Program-made: the position numbers and the translations under genes
Shown here: piece after piece, positions 23,137-30,314 of the stretch
How positions within the stretch are numbered: the stretch's first letter is position 1
Layout: each line of letters opens with the position of its first letter
IMG/VR virus record: IMGVR_UViG_3300046477_000426
Span: 1-40,309 of that record
DNA: 40,309 nucleotides
Strand: one strand, 5' to 3'
Source: a virus
The notes under the pieces: model-generated
Databases searched by the model: none
Seen by the model: the letters and a program-made list of their open reading frames with translations, nothing else
Told to the model about the DNA's origin: nothing

Positions 23137-24029
23137 GCAACGGCGATCGCTGGATGCCGCTGTATGTGGCCGACTACCTGGGTGACACCATGCACCTGAC
23201 GACGCTGCAGCATGGAGCCTACGTGCTGTTGCTGATGCACTACTGGAAGACCGGCCCGTTGCCGGACGATCCAGAGGCGCTGGCAGCGATCACGCGCCTC
23301 GACGCCAAGACGTGGCCAGCGGTGTGGGGTAAGCTCACCGGCTTCTTCACCACGAATGGTGATGGTACACTGCATCAGAAGCGAATGGACAAGGAGCGTG
23401 AGCACTGGATTGATCTCAGCGAGAAGCGGCGGGAGGCTGGCAAGCGGGGCGCGGAGGCCAAGCACCGGCCGCACCCTAGCAATGGCAGCGTGCCCCCGGC
23501 GCCGCTGCCGCCACCACAGGCCAAGCCCGAACAACCGCCGGTTGTGCAGCGTCACGTCATACCACAGCCAGGCGATGACAAAACTCTGGCAAATGCCACA
23601 ACATCAACCAAACCTTATGTTGTGGATAACTTGGCAATTGCCAAAACTTTGCCAGGCAGTTTGCCACCAGCTTTGCCAGACGATTCTGGCAATTGCCACC
23701 CGTTTGCCACCCGTTTTGCCACCCCACCTTCTACCAAGAAAGAGAATATATTACTTTCTTCTCAGGAAGAATGCGCGCGCGAGGCAAAACCGGGCGAAAC
23801 GGGAGGAAATCCGTCTCCCGAGCACGTGACCGTCCCCGCTGACGGACTGAAGGCGCTGCTCGACAGCCTGCCACCGTTTCCAGCACCGTCCAGGCTGCCA
23901 CAACGCAACCACACGTTGGACGTGCAGAAGGCAGCCGTCGCTAAGCCGGCCCGTCCCAAAGCCTGCTACATCGCGGGGCCGCAACTCGCCGCCCTCCGCA
24001 AGCAGGCCGGCATCATGGTGCCAGCATGA
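23133..24029 (+). CDS. DUF1376 replication-initiator-like protein with embedded origin
   Basis: 298 aa. The N-terminal domain, WMPLYVADYLGDTMHLTTLQ, then HGAYVLLLMHYWKTGPLP, is a clear DUF1376 (YdaU) domain, which often occupies the lambda O position and adopts a winged-helix-like fold. A basic helix with a KRGAEAKHR end follows, then a long disordered region. DNA coding for residues about 150-205 contains a tandem array of TTGCCA motifs and an AT-rich stretch, the same arrangement as the lambda origin inside gene O. It likely binds its own gene and recruits host replication proteins. No phage helicase or polymerase is seen. Confidence 0.8.
   Translation: MSNGDRWMPLYVADYLGDTMHLTTLQHGAYVLLLMHYWKTGPLPDDPEALAAITRLDAKTWPAVWGKLTGFFTTNGDGTLHQKRMDKEREHWIDLSEKRREAGKRGAEAKHRPHPSNGSVPPAPLPPPQAKPEQPPVVQRHVIPQPGDDKTLANATTSTKPYVVDNLAIAKTLPGSLPPALPDDSGNCHPFATRFATPPSTKKENILLSSQEECAREAKPGETGGNPSPEHVTVPADGLKALLDSLPPFPAPSRLPQRNHTLDVQKAAVAKPARPKACYIAGPQLAALRKQAGIMVPA
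23587..23760. other. Putative replication origin: TTTGCCA iterons with AT-rich DUE
   Basis: Within the DUF1376 gene: TGGCAAATGCCA at 23587-23598, the palindrome TTGGCAATTGCCAA at 23631-23644, TTTGCCA at 23648, 23660, 23672, 23703 and 23715, and TGGCAATTGCCA at 23687-23698. Direct copies are about 12 bp apart, near one helical turn. An AT-rich stretch (about 23737-23760, including GAATATATTAC) follows immediately. This is the layout of an iteron origin with a DNA-unwinding element, as in lambda gene O. Confidence 0.7.
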
Positions 24030-24439
24030 GCAACGACCCCTATGACCCCGGCCCCATGCCAAGCTTCCTGGGCTGCGACGATTACCGGGATATCTGGATA
24101 GACCAGGCCAAACCAGAATCGCGCTACAGCCGGGCAGGCCTCTGGTCCGAAAGCGGTGAGGATCCCGATGAGCTGCGCCGGATGCCGTATTCGCACTACC
24201 TCAGAAGCGACCACTGGGCCATCGTGCGCCAGCGTGCTTTGGCAGTAGCCGTGGGCCGATGCTTCTACTGCGTCGCTACCGACCATCTCGACGTTCACCA
24301 CCTCACCTACAGGCGCCGAGGCTGCGAACTGGACGAAGACCTGATCGTACTTTGCAGGGCCTGCCACGCCATCGAGCACCTGACCGACGAGGAGGTCGAG
24401 CGCGATCTGACCGCCCGTGGCCCAACCGATGCCGCTTGA
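24026..24439 (+). CDS. HNH endonuclease
   Basis: 137 aa. Zinc-ribbon cysteine pairs C79-F-Y-C82 and C110-R-A-C113 enclose the HNH core DHLDVHHLTYRRRG (the HH pair at residues 91-92). The preceding segment HYLRSDHWAIVRQRALAVAV is usual for these phage nucleases. Such proteins may be free-standing homing nucleases or, as in lambdoid phages, assist packaging. Its location in the early operon just after the initiator argues against a packaging role. Coupled by ATGA to the DUF1376 gene. Confidence 0.88.
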   Translation: MSNDPYDPGPMPSFLGCDDYRDIWIDQAKPESRYSRAGLWSESGEDPDELRRMPYSHYLRSDHWAIVRQRALAVAVGRCFYCVATDHLDVHHLTYRRRGCELDEDLIVLCRACHAIEHLTDEEVERDLTARGPTDAA

Positions 24440-25022
24440 CGCCAACCAGCCACAGTGCGTAGCTACGCCAGAACCCGCAGTCGGTGACCTCGGGTGCGGC
24501 TGCAATTCCACACGCGCCGGATGGGTCGTCGCAACCACACACCCACAAGCCGAAGCCTGGGCCGACACCAACCTCCAGAGCCGCGGCTATCGCTGCTTCC
24601 TCCCACGCTACCCCGCACGCCGACCCGATCGCGCCACTCCAACCCTGCTGCACATCGTCCTCGCCCCTCTCTGGCCAGGATATCTCTTCGTCCACCACAA
24701 CAGCCGCGACAGCTGGCGGCCCATCTACGAAACACCAGGTGTCCGATCAGTGCTGAAACACGGCAATCAGATCCAGTGGGTCAACGCGGGCGCTGTGGAG
24801 GCCGTACAGGCCGCTCAGGCGTTCGCCGCTATATCCACCGGAAATGAGGCCCAATGGCACCCAGGCGACGCTGTGGCGCCTCGCGTGGGGCCGTTCGCAG
24901 GGCTGCCAGGTGTGGTACTGGCCGTCGAGGGCGAAAACGCCACCGTCGGCATCCTCTTCCTCGGACAACTACGCGAGGTTGTCTACCCATTCGACGCACT
25001 CGTCGAGCGTCAGGACTACTGA
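24429..25022 (+). CDS. NusG/RfaH-like transcription elongation factor
   Basis: 197 aa from the ATG at 24429 (a GTG at 24417 is the alternative). The N-terminal NGN domain is visible: WVVATTHPQAEAWADTNLQS, GYRCFLPRYPARR, LAPLWPGYLFVHHNS, and TPGVRSVLKHGNQIQW. The C-terminal KOW fold is HPGDAVAPRVGPFAGLPGVV and FLGQLREVVYPFDALV. RfaH and phage paralogues bind RNA polymerase and antiterminate at selected operons. In this phage it is the last gene of the rightward early operon, the place of lambda N/Q-like regulators, so it may let polymerase read into distal or late genes. The host NusG would be its competitor. Confidence 0.85.
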   Translation: MPLDANQPQCVATPEPAVGDLGCGCNSTRAGWVVATTHPQAEAWADTNLQSRGYRCFLPRYPARRPDRATPTLLHIVLAPLWPGYLFVHHNSRDSWRPIYETPGVRSVLKHGNQIQWVNAGAVEAVQAAQAFAAISTGNEAQWHPGDAVAPRVGPFAGLPGVVLAVEGENATVGILFLGQLREVVYPFDALVERQDY

Positions 25023-25088
25023 TGCGTAGTGTGAAGGCAGGGAGTTAAGTCGTTGCTTTCTATAAGCTCAGTCGAGAGAGTGCGAACG

Positions 25089-25421
25089 ATGCCAAAGGGC
25101 GGCAGCCGAAAAGGCGTGCCAAATGGCGTCAATTCCGACATCCGCGGCATGATGCATCAAGCCCTGCATCGCGTCGGCGGCGTCAAGTATCTTGCTCAGC
25201 AAGCCATTGATCATCCAGGCGCTTTTCTCACGCTGCTTGCCAAGGTAATGCCCGCGCACATCGTGAGCGAGAGCAGCAACCATCTGCATCTGCATCTAGA
25301 GGCCGCGATGGAAGTGTCAAAGCAGATGCTGCAACAGCCCAAGCGCACGATAACCATTGAGCCGCAGGCACAAGATGCGCCGCCAGCATCATTGCTCGAT
25401 GCACCGTTGCCTGAGGAATAG
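25089..25421 (+). CDS. Small basic DNA-associated phage protein (110 aa)
   Basis: The likely start is the ATG at 25089, beginning MPKGGSRKGVPNGVNSDIRG. A GGxRKGxPN start followed by an amphipathic helix is frequent in small phage proteins next to terminase or DNA-binding genes, but I cannot name a family. The middle YLAQQAIDHPGAFLTLLAKV is helical, and the C-terminus is disordered. A ribosome site is weak (GAGAGAG). It ends the rightward early operon and is followed by a long non-coding region. Confidence 0.6.
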   Translation: MPKGGSRKGVPNGVNSDIRGMMHQALHRVGGVKYLAQQAIDHPGAFLTLLAKVMPAHIVSESSNHLHLHLEAAMEVSKQMLQQPKRTITIEPQAQDAPPASLLDAPLPEE

Positions 25422-25430
25422 CGCGCTCTA

Positions 25431-25468
25431 TGTATCTACGTGTGCATGTGCTGACAGCGGTAGATACA
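25431..25468. repeat. 9-bp inverted repeat after the early operon
   Basis: TGTATCTAC (25431-25439) and GTAGATACA (25460-25468) are perfectly complementary with a 20-base gap, starting 10 bases after the stop at 25421. Possible protein-binding site or RNA hairpin. No T-run follows, so it is not a clear terminator. Confidence 0.45.
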
Positions 25469-25721
25469 CAGCGCTGCAACCTGCGCGTGCCACGAACAAC
25501 GAGAGACTGCGGTGGTATGTGTTATCACGTCCACAAAGGATGATTATCGGACGTAACTACCGGTAGTGCATGTTGCAGTGCAGCGTGTAGCTACAGCGCA
25601 CTGCGATAGCTGCGAACCGACGCGAGCCACATCGGCGCTGACCGGGCGCATGCACACAGCAACGCCAGCGACATAGCCGCATCGCAGCACTGGCCACCGA
25701 TCACCACCACCACCAGGATCG

Positions 25722-25744
25722 AGGGGGGTGTTGGTGCCCCCCCT
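25722..25744 (+). terminator. GC hairpin, possible weak terminator
   Basis: AGGGGGG, loop of about 8, CCCCCCCT: a 6-7 bp G:C stem in the non-coding region. Only a short T-run follows, so termination would be inefficient or Rho-assisted. The placement after the early operon suits a barrier that an antiterminator could override. Confidence 0.35.
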
Positions 25745-25811
25745 TCACGCGGCATCGACTGACACCCACGCCCACCCTCACACCGTCCGAAATTTTTGGC
25801 GGAAATGCAGC

Positions 25812-25838
25812 TGGTATATACACCGTGATATACACCAT
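25812..25838 (+). promoter_or_regulatory. Putative extended -10 promoter with ATATACACC repeats
   Basis: TGGTATATA (25812-25820) fits an extended -10, and the sequence ATATACACC occurs twice about 13 bases apart at roughly 25816-25837. No good -35 lies 17 bases upstream, so an activator might be required. It would drive the unit starting at 26034. Confidence 0.35.
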
Positions 25839-26033
25839 GACATGCGACGCTCTTTCGCTCTCGTCATTCCCGAGATGTGTGCGGTGTGGCACGTTCCAGG
25901 CGCTGGTGGCCAACCGTCCGTGTGTGTGTGGGTGTTGGTGGGTGGTGTTGGATGGTGTGTCGCGGCATGTGGGTGATGCGACATGGTCGGGGTGGCTGGG
26001 AAACCCAGGCGAGGTGACTTTGGGGTGGGGTGG

Positions 26034-26222
26034 ATGACGATTGGCTTCATATTCTGGTTGATTATGTTATTGGCGATTGTGTTTCACATTGGGGGTTATT
26101 GGGGTCCGTATGCCAATAATCCTGGGTATGTGCGGTTCAGCGGGGTGTGGTTGTTTGTGCTGCTGTTTCTGCTTGGGTGGGCGGTATTTGGGTTTATGAT
26201 TCAGGGGCCTGGTGTGAGATGA
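26034..26222 (+). CDS. Small membrane protein (62 aa)
   Basis: 62 aa, ATG chosen at 26034 (longer frames start in non-coding DNA). Two hydrophobic segments flank a polar loop: IGFIFWLIMLLAIVFHIG and GVWLFVLLFLLGWAVFGFM, with GYWGPYANNPGYVRF between. I recall similar proteins as a small conserved phage/prophage membrane family of unknown role. It overlaps the next gene (ATGA). Could be holin-like or envelope-protective. Codons are rich in G/T at third position, differing from the neighbouring virion genes. Confidence 0.6.
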   Translation: MTIGFIFWLIMLLAIVFHIGGYWGPYANNPGYVRFSGVWLFVLLFLLGWAVFGFMIQGPGVR

Positions 26223-26386
26223 ACCTACTGCTGCTGGTCGTTATTCTGATCGTGCTGTTCGGGTTTGGCGGCGGGTATTATGGCTATCGCGGCGGCTACT
26301 ACGGATACGGCGGGTTTGGAGGAATAGGGCTTGTGCTGCTGATCATCGTGCTGCTCATTCTGTTCGGTGGGGGGCGGTTCTGGTGA
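26219..26386 (+). CDS. DUF3309-like small membrane protein (55 aa)
   Basis: 55 aa: two hydrophobic stretches (NLLLLVVILIVLFGFGG and GLVLLIIVLLILFGGG) around a Gly/Tyr-rich loop (YYGYRGGYYGYGGFGG). The pattern of short hydrophobic segment, Gly-Tyr loop, second segment and Gly-rich end is similar to the DUF3309 family found in proteobacteria and their phages. Coupled upstream by ATGA and 4-base overlap downstream with the methyltransferase. Role unknown, perhaps membrane-related protection. Confidence 0.6.
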   Translation: MNLLLLVVILIVLFGFGGGYYGYRGGYYGYGGFGGIGLVLLIIVLLILFGGGRFW

Positions 26387-27777
26387 TCCGGCTGCTCAGC
26401 GGGGATTGTAGAGACGTGCTGGCCACGCTGCCGGCCGACAGCGTGCAGTGCGTTGTGACCAGCCCCCCTTACTACGGGCTGCGCGATTATGGCACCGCGC
26501 AGTGGGATGGTGGGAATACGGCGTGCGATCACGTCGCAGGCAATGCGCGCAATGACGTGACACCAGAGCGATTGGCAGAGCGTGCGGCGCAATTCGGGAC
26601 GGGAACGGGCGCAGGCAGCAAGGTCGGTGCCATCCAGTTCCGCGACACATGCGGCAAGTGTGGTGCGGTGCGGGTTGACCGCCAGATCGGGCTGGAGCCG
26701 ACGCCGGACGAGTATCTGGCGACGATGGTCGCGGTGTTCACAGAAGTGCGGCGTGTGCTGCGCCCGGATGGGACGTGCTGGGTCAACATGGGCGATTCTT
26801 ACGCCTCCGCACCGGTTGGCTCGTTCAATGGTGGCGGGTTCAAAGACAAGAGCGCGCAGACCGGCGGGCGCGATATGTCAGGCGTTGCGACTAGCGGCAT
26901 CATCGACAAGGTGAAGGCGTCGGGCCTCAAGCCCAAAGACCTGCTGATGATGCCGGCGCGGCTGGCGCTGGCGTTGCAGGCCGATGGCTGGTGGATCAGG
27001 AGCGACATCATATGGCACAAGCCGAACCCGATGCCGGAGAGCGTGACGGATCGGTGCGTTTCGGCTCACGAGCACGTCTTCATGCTCACGAAATCCGCCC
27101 GCTATTTCTTTGACAGCGTGGCCATCGCAGAACCCACCGAGGCATCATCACTGGAGCGTCTGAGCCAGGACGTAGCGGGTCAGGTCGGTTCTGTGCGAGC
27201 CAATGGCGGCGCCAAAACCAACGGGCCGATGCGCGCTGTCGGTGGCCCAACGCGCTCGTGTCGGAATGTCTGGACGTTGGCAACACATAGTTTCGCTGCC
27301 GCGCACTTTGCGACATACCCGCCTGCGCTGGCCGAGCGCTGCATCAAGGCTGGCACGTCGGAGCGCGGCTGTTGCAGCCAGTGCGGCAAGCCGTGGGTGC
27401 GGGTGACCGATACCAGCTATCAGAAGCTCACCGGGAGCAGCGGGCGCAACGACAGCACTGGCTCGAACAACTGGGACGGCGGCGGTTATCCGCGCATGGA
27501 CAAGCACATCATCACCACCGGCTGGCGCGCAGGCTGCGACCACGAGGCGCCTGTCGTTCCATGCACTGTCCTCGATCCATTTGCCGGCGCTGGCACCACG
27601 CTGCTGGTGGCCGACCGGCTGCAACGTGACGCGATCGGTATTGAGCTAAACACCGCCTACACCGAAATGGCCATGCAGCGCTGCCGAGACGATGCGCCGC
27701 TGTTCGCTGACCTGCCGCCGGCCGCTGACCCGGAGGACGAGCGTATGGCGGATCTGTTCGCGGAAGCCGCTGAGTGA
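26383..27777 (+). CDS. DNA (adenine-N6 or cytosine-N4) methyltransferase
   Basis: 464 aa from GTG. The catalytic motif TSPPYYGLRDYG is at residues about 26-37 and the SAM-binding motif DPFAGAGTT at 398-406, so motif IV precedes motif I: the beta-class order. Between them are two zinc-ribbon-like cysteine clusters (CGKCGAVRVD near residue 88, CCSQCGKPW near 330) and IWHKPNPMPESVTDR, seen in many phage methylases. It probably protects phage DNA from host restriction or marks it for regulation. No cognate endonuclease is adjacent, so it is an orphan. Target site cannot be predicted. Confidence 0.9.
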   Translation: MIRLLSGDCRDVLATLPADSVQCVVTSPPYYGLRDYGTAQWDGGNTACDHVAGNARNDVTPERLAERAAQFGTGTGAGSKVGAIQFRDTCGKCGAVRVDRQIGLEPTPDEYLATMVAVFTEVRRVLRPDGTCWVNMGDSYASAPVGSFNGGGFKDKSAQTGGRDMSGVATSGIIDKVKASGLKPKDLLMMPARLALALQADGWWIRSDIIWHKPNPMPESVTDRCVSAHEHVFMLTKSARYFFDSVAIAEPTEASSLERLSQDVAGQVGSVRANGGAKTNGPMRAVGGPTRSCRNVWTLATHSFAAAHFATYPPALAERCIKAGTSERGCCSQCGKPWVRVTDTSYQKLTGSSGRNDSTGSNNWDGGGYPRMDKHIITTGWRAGCDHEAPVVPCTVLDPFAGAGTTLLVADRLQRDAIGIELNTAYTEMAMQRCRDDAPLFADLPPAADPEDERMADLFAEAAE

Positions 27778-27780
27778 CGC

Positions 27781-27885
27781 ATGCTGTTCTGGACCCTCGT
27801 CGGCCTCGTGGTTCTTGCGGTGGTGATCTGCACCATCCTGGTGATAGCGAAGCTGATGGCGACGCGGGCCACCAACTTTGATTGA
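27781..27885 (+). CDS. Tiny single-pass membrane protein (34 aa)
   Basis: 34 codons, from MLFWTLVGLVVLAVVICT to ATRATNFD, three bases after the methyltransferase stop. One transmembrane helix followed by a basic tail. Position directly behind the methylase and ribosome-site-like GAGTGACG upstream give only moderate support. Function unknown. Confidence 0.45.
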   Translation: MLFWTLVGLVVLAVVICTILVIAKLMATRATNFD

Positions 27886-28038
27886 GCATCACCAAAGCTT
27901 CGCATGACGACACGGCGGGATAGCGAGTAGGGGCGGCTTCTGGCGGTACCGCCCACCACTCTCCCGCAAGCCTTGCACCCTGCGGTGCGGCATCACAGCA
28001 CGGTCGAGTCCAACCCGCAACGACATACTGAGGGGCCA
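27886..28038. other. Short non-coding segment with palindrome
   Basis: Contains GGCGGTACCGCC, a perfect 12-bp palindrome near 27943, and an imperfect GCACC-N-GGTGC hairpin near 27975. No reading frame supported, possible regulatory or terminator-like structures for the flanking small genes. Confidence 0.4.
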
Positions 28039-28200
28039 ATGGCCAGACTTCGCCCGCGCTACAGGCTCACGTCAGCCAGAGCCAAAGTAGTGGGTCGGCT
28101 GGGTGGGATAGCGCGGGCGAAGGCGCTGTCGAAGCAGCGGCGGCAGGAGGTGGCCCGGAAAGCCTCGTTGGCACGCTGGGGCACGCTGTATCGGCTGTGA
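28039..28200 (+). CDS. Small basic protein with GGxARAKxLSxxRRxE motif (53 aa)
   Basis: 53 aa, starting ARLRPRYRLTSARAKVVGRL, with ribosome site GAGGGG before the ATG. GGIARAKALSKQRRQEVARK and a final ARWG form a short basic helix motif frequent in small phage and plasmid proteins of unknown function, perhaps DNA-binding. A longer frame upstream has no ribosome site. It stands alone between non-coding gaps. Confidence 0.6.
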   Translation: MARLRPRYRLTSARAKVVGRLGGIARAKALSKQRRQEVARKASLARWGTLYRL

Positions 28201-28257
28201 CGACATCCACACGCAATGCTGTAACGACATCTACGCATCTACGCATGGAGACATCTG

Positions 28258-28758
28258 ATGGCACGAGTTCATGTTATGGGCGGCTATTTGAACGTCGAGG
28301 GGATGAGCGGCGGATATCCGGATCAAGGGCTCCCTGGTGATCAGCCTGGGATCGACAACAGCCTTCCCGGCATGCAGCCTGGGATCGACAATGCGCTGCC
28401 GGAGCCACCGCCTGGCATCTGGCCGCCGCCGAGCCTTGGCAATCCCATCGTGCCGATTGGCCCCGACAACACGCTGCCGGTGCAGCCGGGGACGATCTGG
28501 CCCTCGCCCGGACGCCCGAACCGCCCCGACCAGGGACTGCCTGGCCGTCCACCGCATGCCAGCGGTCAGCCGGTGCCGGGCGGTGAGCGACCCGATCAGG
28601 GGCTTCCTGGCGGGCAAGGTGGGCAGATCGACAACGCGCTGCCCAGCAAGACGTACTGGATGGTCGCGTATTGCCCATCGCTGGGATGGCGGTACATTGC
28701 CGTAGACCCATCGCTGCGCCCTGGGCAAGCGCTGCCACCGCACGCACAGCCGAAGTAA
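28258..28758 (+). CDS. Pro/Gly-rich repeat protein (166 aa), unknown
   Basis: 166 aa. An irregular repeat of PDQGLPG, PGIDNSLPG, PGIDNALPEP and similar units covers most of residues 20-130, ending in a folded strand region (TYWMVAYCPSLGWRYIAVDP). The DNA carries matching short repeats, but they are codon-level and not CRISPR-like. No signal peptide. I know no family. Such repeat proteins may be extended linkers or sugar-binding adhesins. Upstream (about 28220-28255) are direct repeats of CTACGCAT with a GGAG-like site. Confidence 0.6.
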   Translation: MARVHVMGGYLNVEGMSGGYPDQGLPGDQPGIDNSLPGMQPGIDNALPEPPPGIWPPPSLGNPIVPIGPDNTLPVQPGTIWPSPGRPNRPDQGLPGRPPHASGQPVPGGERPDQGLPGGQGGQIDNALPSKTYWMVAYCPSLGWRYIAVDPSLRPGQALPPHAQPK

Positions 28759-28762
28759 GCCT

Positions 28763-29020
28763 GTGCGGTGGCGCATCACGATAGCGGTTTGGCCTCACTC
28801 CACGGGCAATGGCGGGATAGCTGACAAGAAGGCGGCGGGGGCTGATGACGGCGACCGTTATTTCTACGTGGATGCCGCCGACTTCGGAGATGCGGTAACG
28901 CTAGCCTATGCCTACGCCGAAGGCATCCAATCACACCCAGCGGTATGGAAAGCCCCAGTCATGGGCGTCCATCGGTGTGATCCACAAGAAACACAAACCC
29001 ACAGGGGCTTCACGTCATGA
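28763..29020 (+). CDS. Small protein before the PEP-CTERM gene (85 aa)
   Basis: 85 aa from a GTG, beginning RWRITIAVWPHSTGNGG. A compact middle, GDRYFYVDAADFGDAVTLAY, then AYAEGIQSHPAVWKAPVMGV, looks like a small folded domain resembling ones commonly encoded in phage accessory regions. The stop overlaps the start of the PEP-CTERM gene by 4 bases, suggesting co-translation. No ribosome site evident. Function unknown. Confidence 0.5.
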   Translation: MRWRITIAVWPHSTGNGGIADKKAAGADDGDRYFYVDAADFGDAVTLAYAYAEGIQSHPAVWKAPVMGVHRCDPQETQTHRGFTS

Positions 29021-29652
29021 GACACGCACTGCGCATTACCACGATTGTGGCTGGGGCCTGGTTCTTCCACGCGCCGGCCTATGCCGACACGATCCTGGTG
29101 TTCGGCCAATCCAGTGGCACGCCCATCACTGCGACTGAGAATGCAGCGCAGGACCAGACCACACTGAGTGCTACGGACGCAGCCATCACCATCACACAGA
29201 TACAGAATGGTGCTGGTGGCGCTGCATTCTTTGACCTCAACGCTACGTCTACTGACGCCGCACAGCCACTGGGTAGCGGTGCTGCTCAGCACTATGCCGG
29301 GACGTTTTCGATCTTCAGTGGCGTAGGCATGACGGGGACGAACTTCCTCAGTGGATCGTTTACGGATCTGGTGTTCGGGACGGGGACTGGCGGGGCGCTT
29401 GCGGTTGGTGCGCCGCCTGATCTGGCAGCGTTCACCAGCGATGTGATCACGTCGTTGTCTTCGCCGTTGGCGGTGGGGTTGGCGTTCACCAACATTGCGC
29501 CTGGGTTTGCGATTGTCGGGACGAGCATCGGCAGCTTCACCAGCAACGTGTCGGGGACATTCAGCGCGAATGCAGTGCCGGAGCCGGCGAGCCTGGCGCT
29601 GCTGGGCGTCGGGCTGCTCGGGTTGGGCTTGGTGCGTCAGCGGCGAGCCTAG
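29017..29652 (+). CDS. Secreted PEP-CTERM sorting-signal protein
   Basis: 211 aa with an N-terminal signal peptide (residues about 1-23, cleavage after HAPAYA) and a C-terminal PEP-CTERM tag: VPEPASLALLGVGLLGLGLV followed by a basic RQRR end, residues 187-211. The middle is Thr/Ser/Gly-rich with beta-strand alternation and no enzyme motif. In Gram-negative bacteria exosortase recognises this tag and anchors or releases exopolysaccharide-associated proteins, so the host should possess an exosortase. A phage-carried example would be a lysogenic-conversion factor altering the surface. Coupled at both ends to neighbours. Confidence 0.88.
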   Translation: MRHALRITTIVAGAWFFHAPAYADTILVFGQSSGTPITATENAAQDQTTLSATDAAITITQIQNGAGGAAFFDLNATSTDAAQPLGSGAAQHYAGTFSIFSGVGMTGTNFLSGSFTDLVFGTGTGGALAVGAPPDLAAFTSDVITSLSSPLAVGLAFTNIAPGFAIVGTSIGSFTSNVSGTFSANAVPEPASLALLGVGLLGLGLVRQRRA

Positions 29653-29879
29653 TGGCCGAGGCGCCGCCCAACGGCAATGGTGGTGGCCACACCACGGTCG
29701 TCCAGGCGGCGATTAAGCTAGGCGGGCAGGCTGCGCACACATTGGGCCCGCAGTTCCTGGCGTTGATCATCGTGAACGGCCTGGCGTTAGGCTTTCTGTT
29801 CTGGTTTGTGGATGCGAGGGCGCGACACACCGCCGACGTGCTCAATCAGTTGCTGCACGCTTGTCTGACGAAGCAATAG
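29652..29879 (+). CDS. Small single-pass membrane protein, possibly holin or accessory lysis protein
   Basis: 75 aa from a GTG overlapping the PEP-CTERM stop. Soluble N-terminus (NGNGGGHTTVVQAAIKLGG), one transmembrane segment (LALIIVNGLALGFLFWFV), then a cytoplasmic-like tail with Cys (LNQLLHACLTKQ). This topology occurs in small phage membrane proteins next to lysis genes, but no endolysin is adjacent. Could be a holin, but confident assignment is not possible. Confidence 0.5.
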   Translation: MAEAPPNGNGGGHTTVVQAAIKLGGQAAHTLGPQFLALIIVNGLALGFLFWFVDARARHTADVLNQLLHACLTKQ

Positions 29880-29895
29880 CTCATCAACCTGCCCC

Positions 29896-30090
29896 TCACG
29901 ACAACGCGTCAATCTGGCGTCTGATCTCATCGTCTCCTAGCGGGAGCCAAGCAGGATCGTGAAATGCGTGCATGGCGAACGCCATCTTTGCGTGGTCTAG
30001 GTCGTTTGCCTGCTCCTTGCAGACCGGCCACAGGATCGCGAGGTCGATCGATCGTTGTCGCTGCCGCCAGAGGTTCATCAGCCACCGCAT
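29896..30090 (-). CDS. Small conserved phage protein (64 aa), opposite strand
   Basis: 64 aa with a strong ribosome site (AGGAGG, 5 bases before the ATG), which decides its reality despite being antisense to the late genes. Sequence RWLMNLWRQRQRSIDLAILW, DLDHAKMAFAMHAFHDPAW, LGDDEIRRQIDALS resembles short phage proteins of unknown function I have seen in several phages. It lies directly downstream of the small membrane protein gene on the same strand. Confidence 0.65.
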   Translation of the reverse strand: MRWLMNLWRQRQRSIDLAILWPVCKEQANDLDHAKMAFAMHAFHDPAWLPLGDDEIRRQIDALS

Positions 30091-30098
30091 GTCGCCTC

Positions 30099-30284
30099 CT
30101 ACTCATCAACCTGCCCCTTGGCCCTCTCGGATGCCACGCGCGAGATGCGCCGGTAAGCCGCAAGCTCTGCCCCGTCTGCGATCCGCGATATGCACATACC
30201 GGCAGCAACACCGAAGGCGAAAGAGGCCAGCGCCAGAAGGATCATCAGATGGATCACGGCATCCCAACTCTTCAAAATGCCCAT
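30099..30284 (-). CDS. Small single-pass membrane protein (61 aa), spanin-like topology
   Basis: 61 aa, starting GILKSWDAVIHLMILLAL. N-terminal transmembrane helix (LMILLALASFAFGVAAGM) followed by a helical tail with IADGAELAAYRRISRVAS. Topology would suit an i-spanin but it is short for one. It precedes the 64 aa gene on the - strand with a 9-base gap, so the two likely form a small leftward pair. Function unknown. Confidence 0.55.
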   Translation of the reverse strand: MGILKSWDAVIHLMILLALASFAFGVAAGMCISRIADGAELAAYRRISRVASERAKGQVDE

Positions 30285-30314
30285 TTCCGCGCCTGACCCC
30301 CAGTCAGGTGCCAG

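Larger units (their letters stand above)
25422..26033. other. Long non-coding region with several structured elements
   Basis: About 610 bases without a supportable gene. It holds a 9-bp inverted repeat at 25431-25468, a GC-rich hairpin at 25722-25744, a putative extended -10 promoter near 25812 with two ATATACACC direct copies, and a GT-rich, purine-skewed tract at about 25915-25960. The layout suggests the end of the early operon and the start of a separately controlled unit from 26034. Confidence 0.5.

Noticed and set aside
27990-28025. Possible tRNA T-loop (GGTCGAGTCC) before the 53 aa gene
   Set aside because: T-loop lacks the usual TTC and no cloverleaf forms.
28300-28650. Repeats in the Pro/Gly-rich gene taken as a CRISPR or iteron array
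   Set aside because: They are irregular codon-level repeats inside a clean reading frame, without stem or constant spacing.
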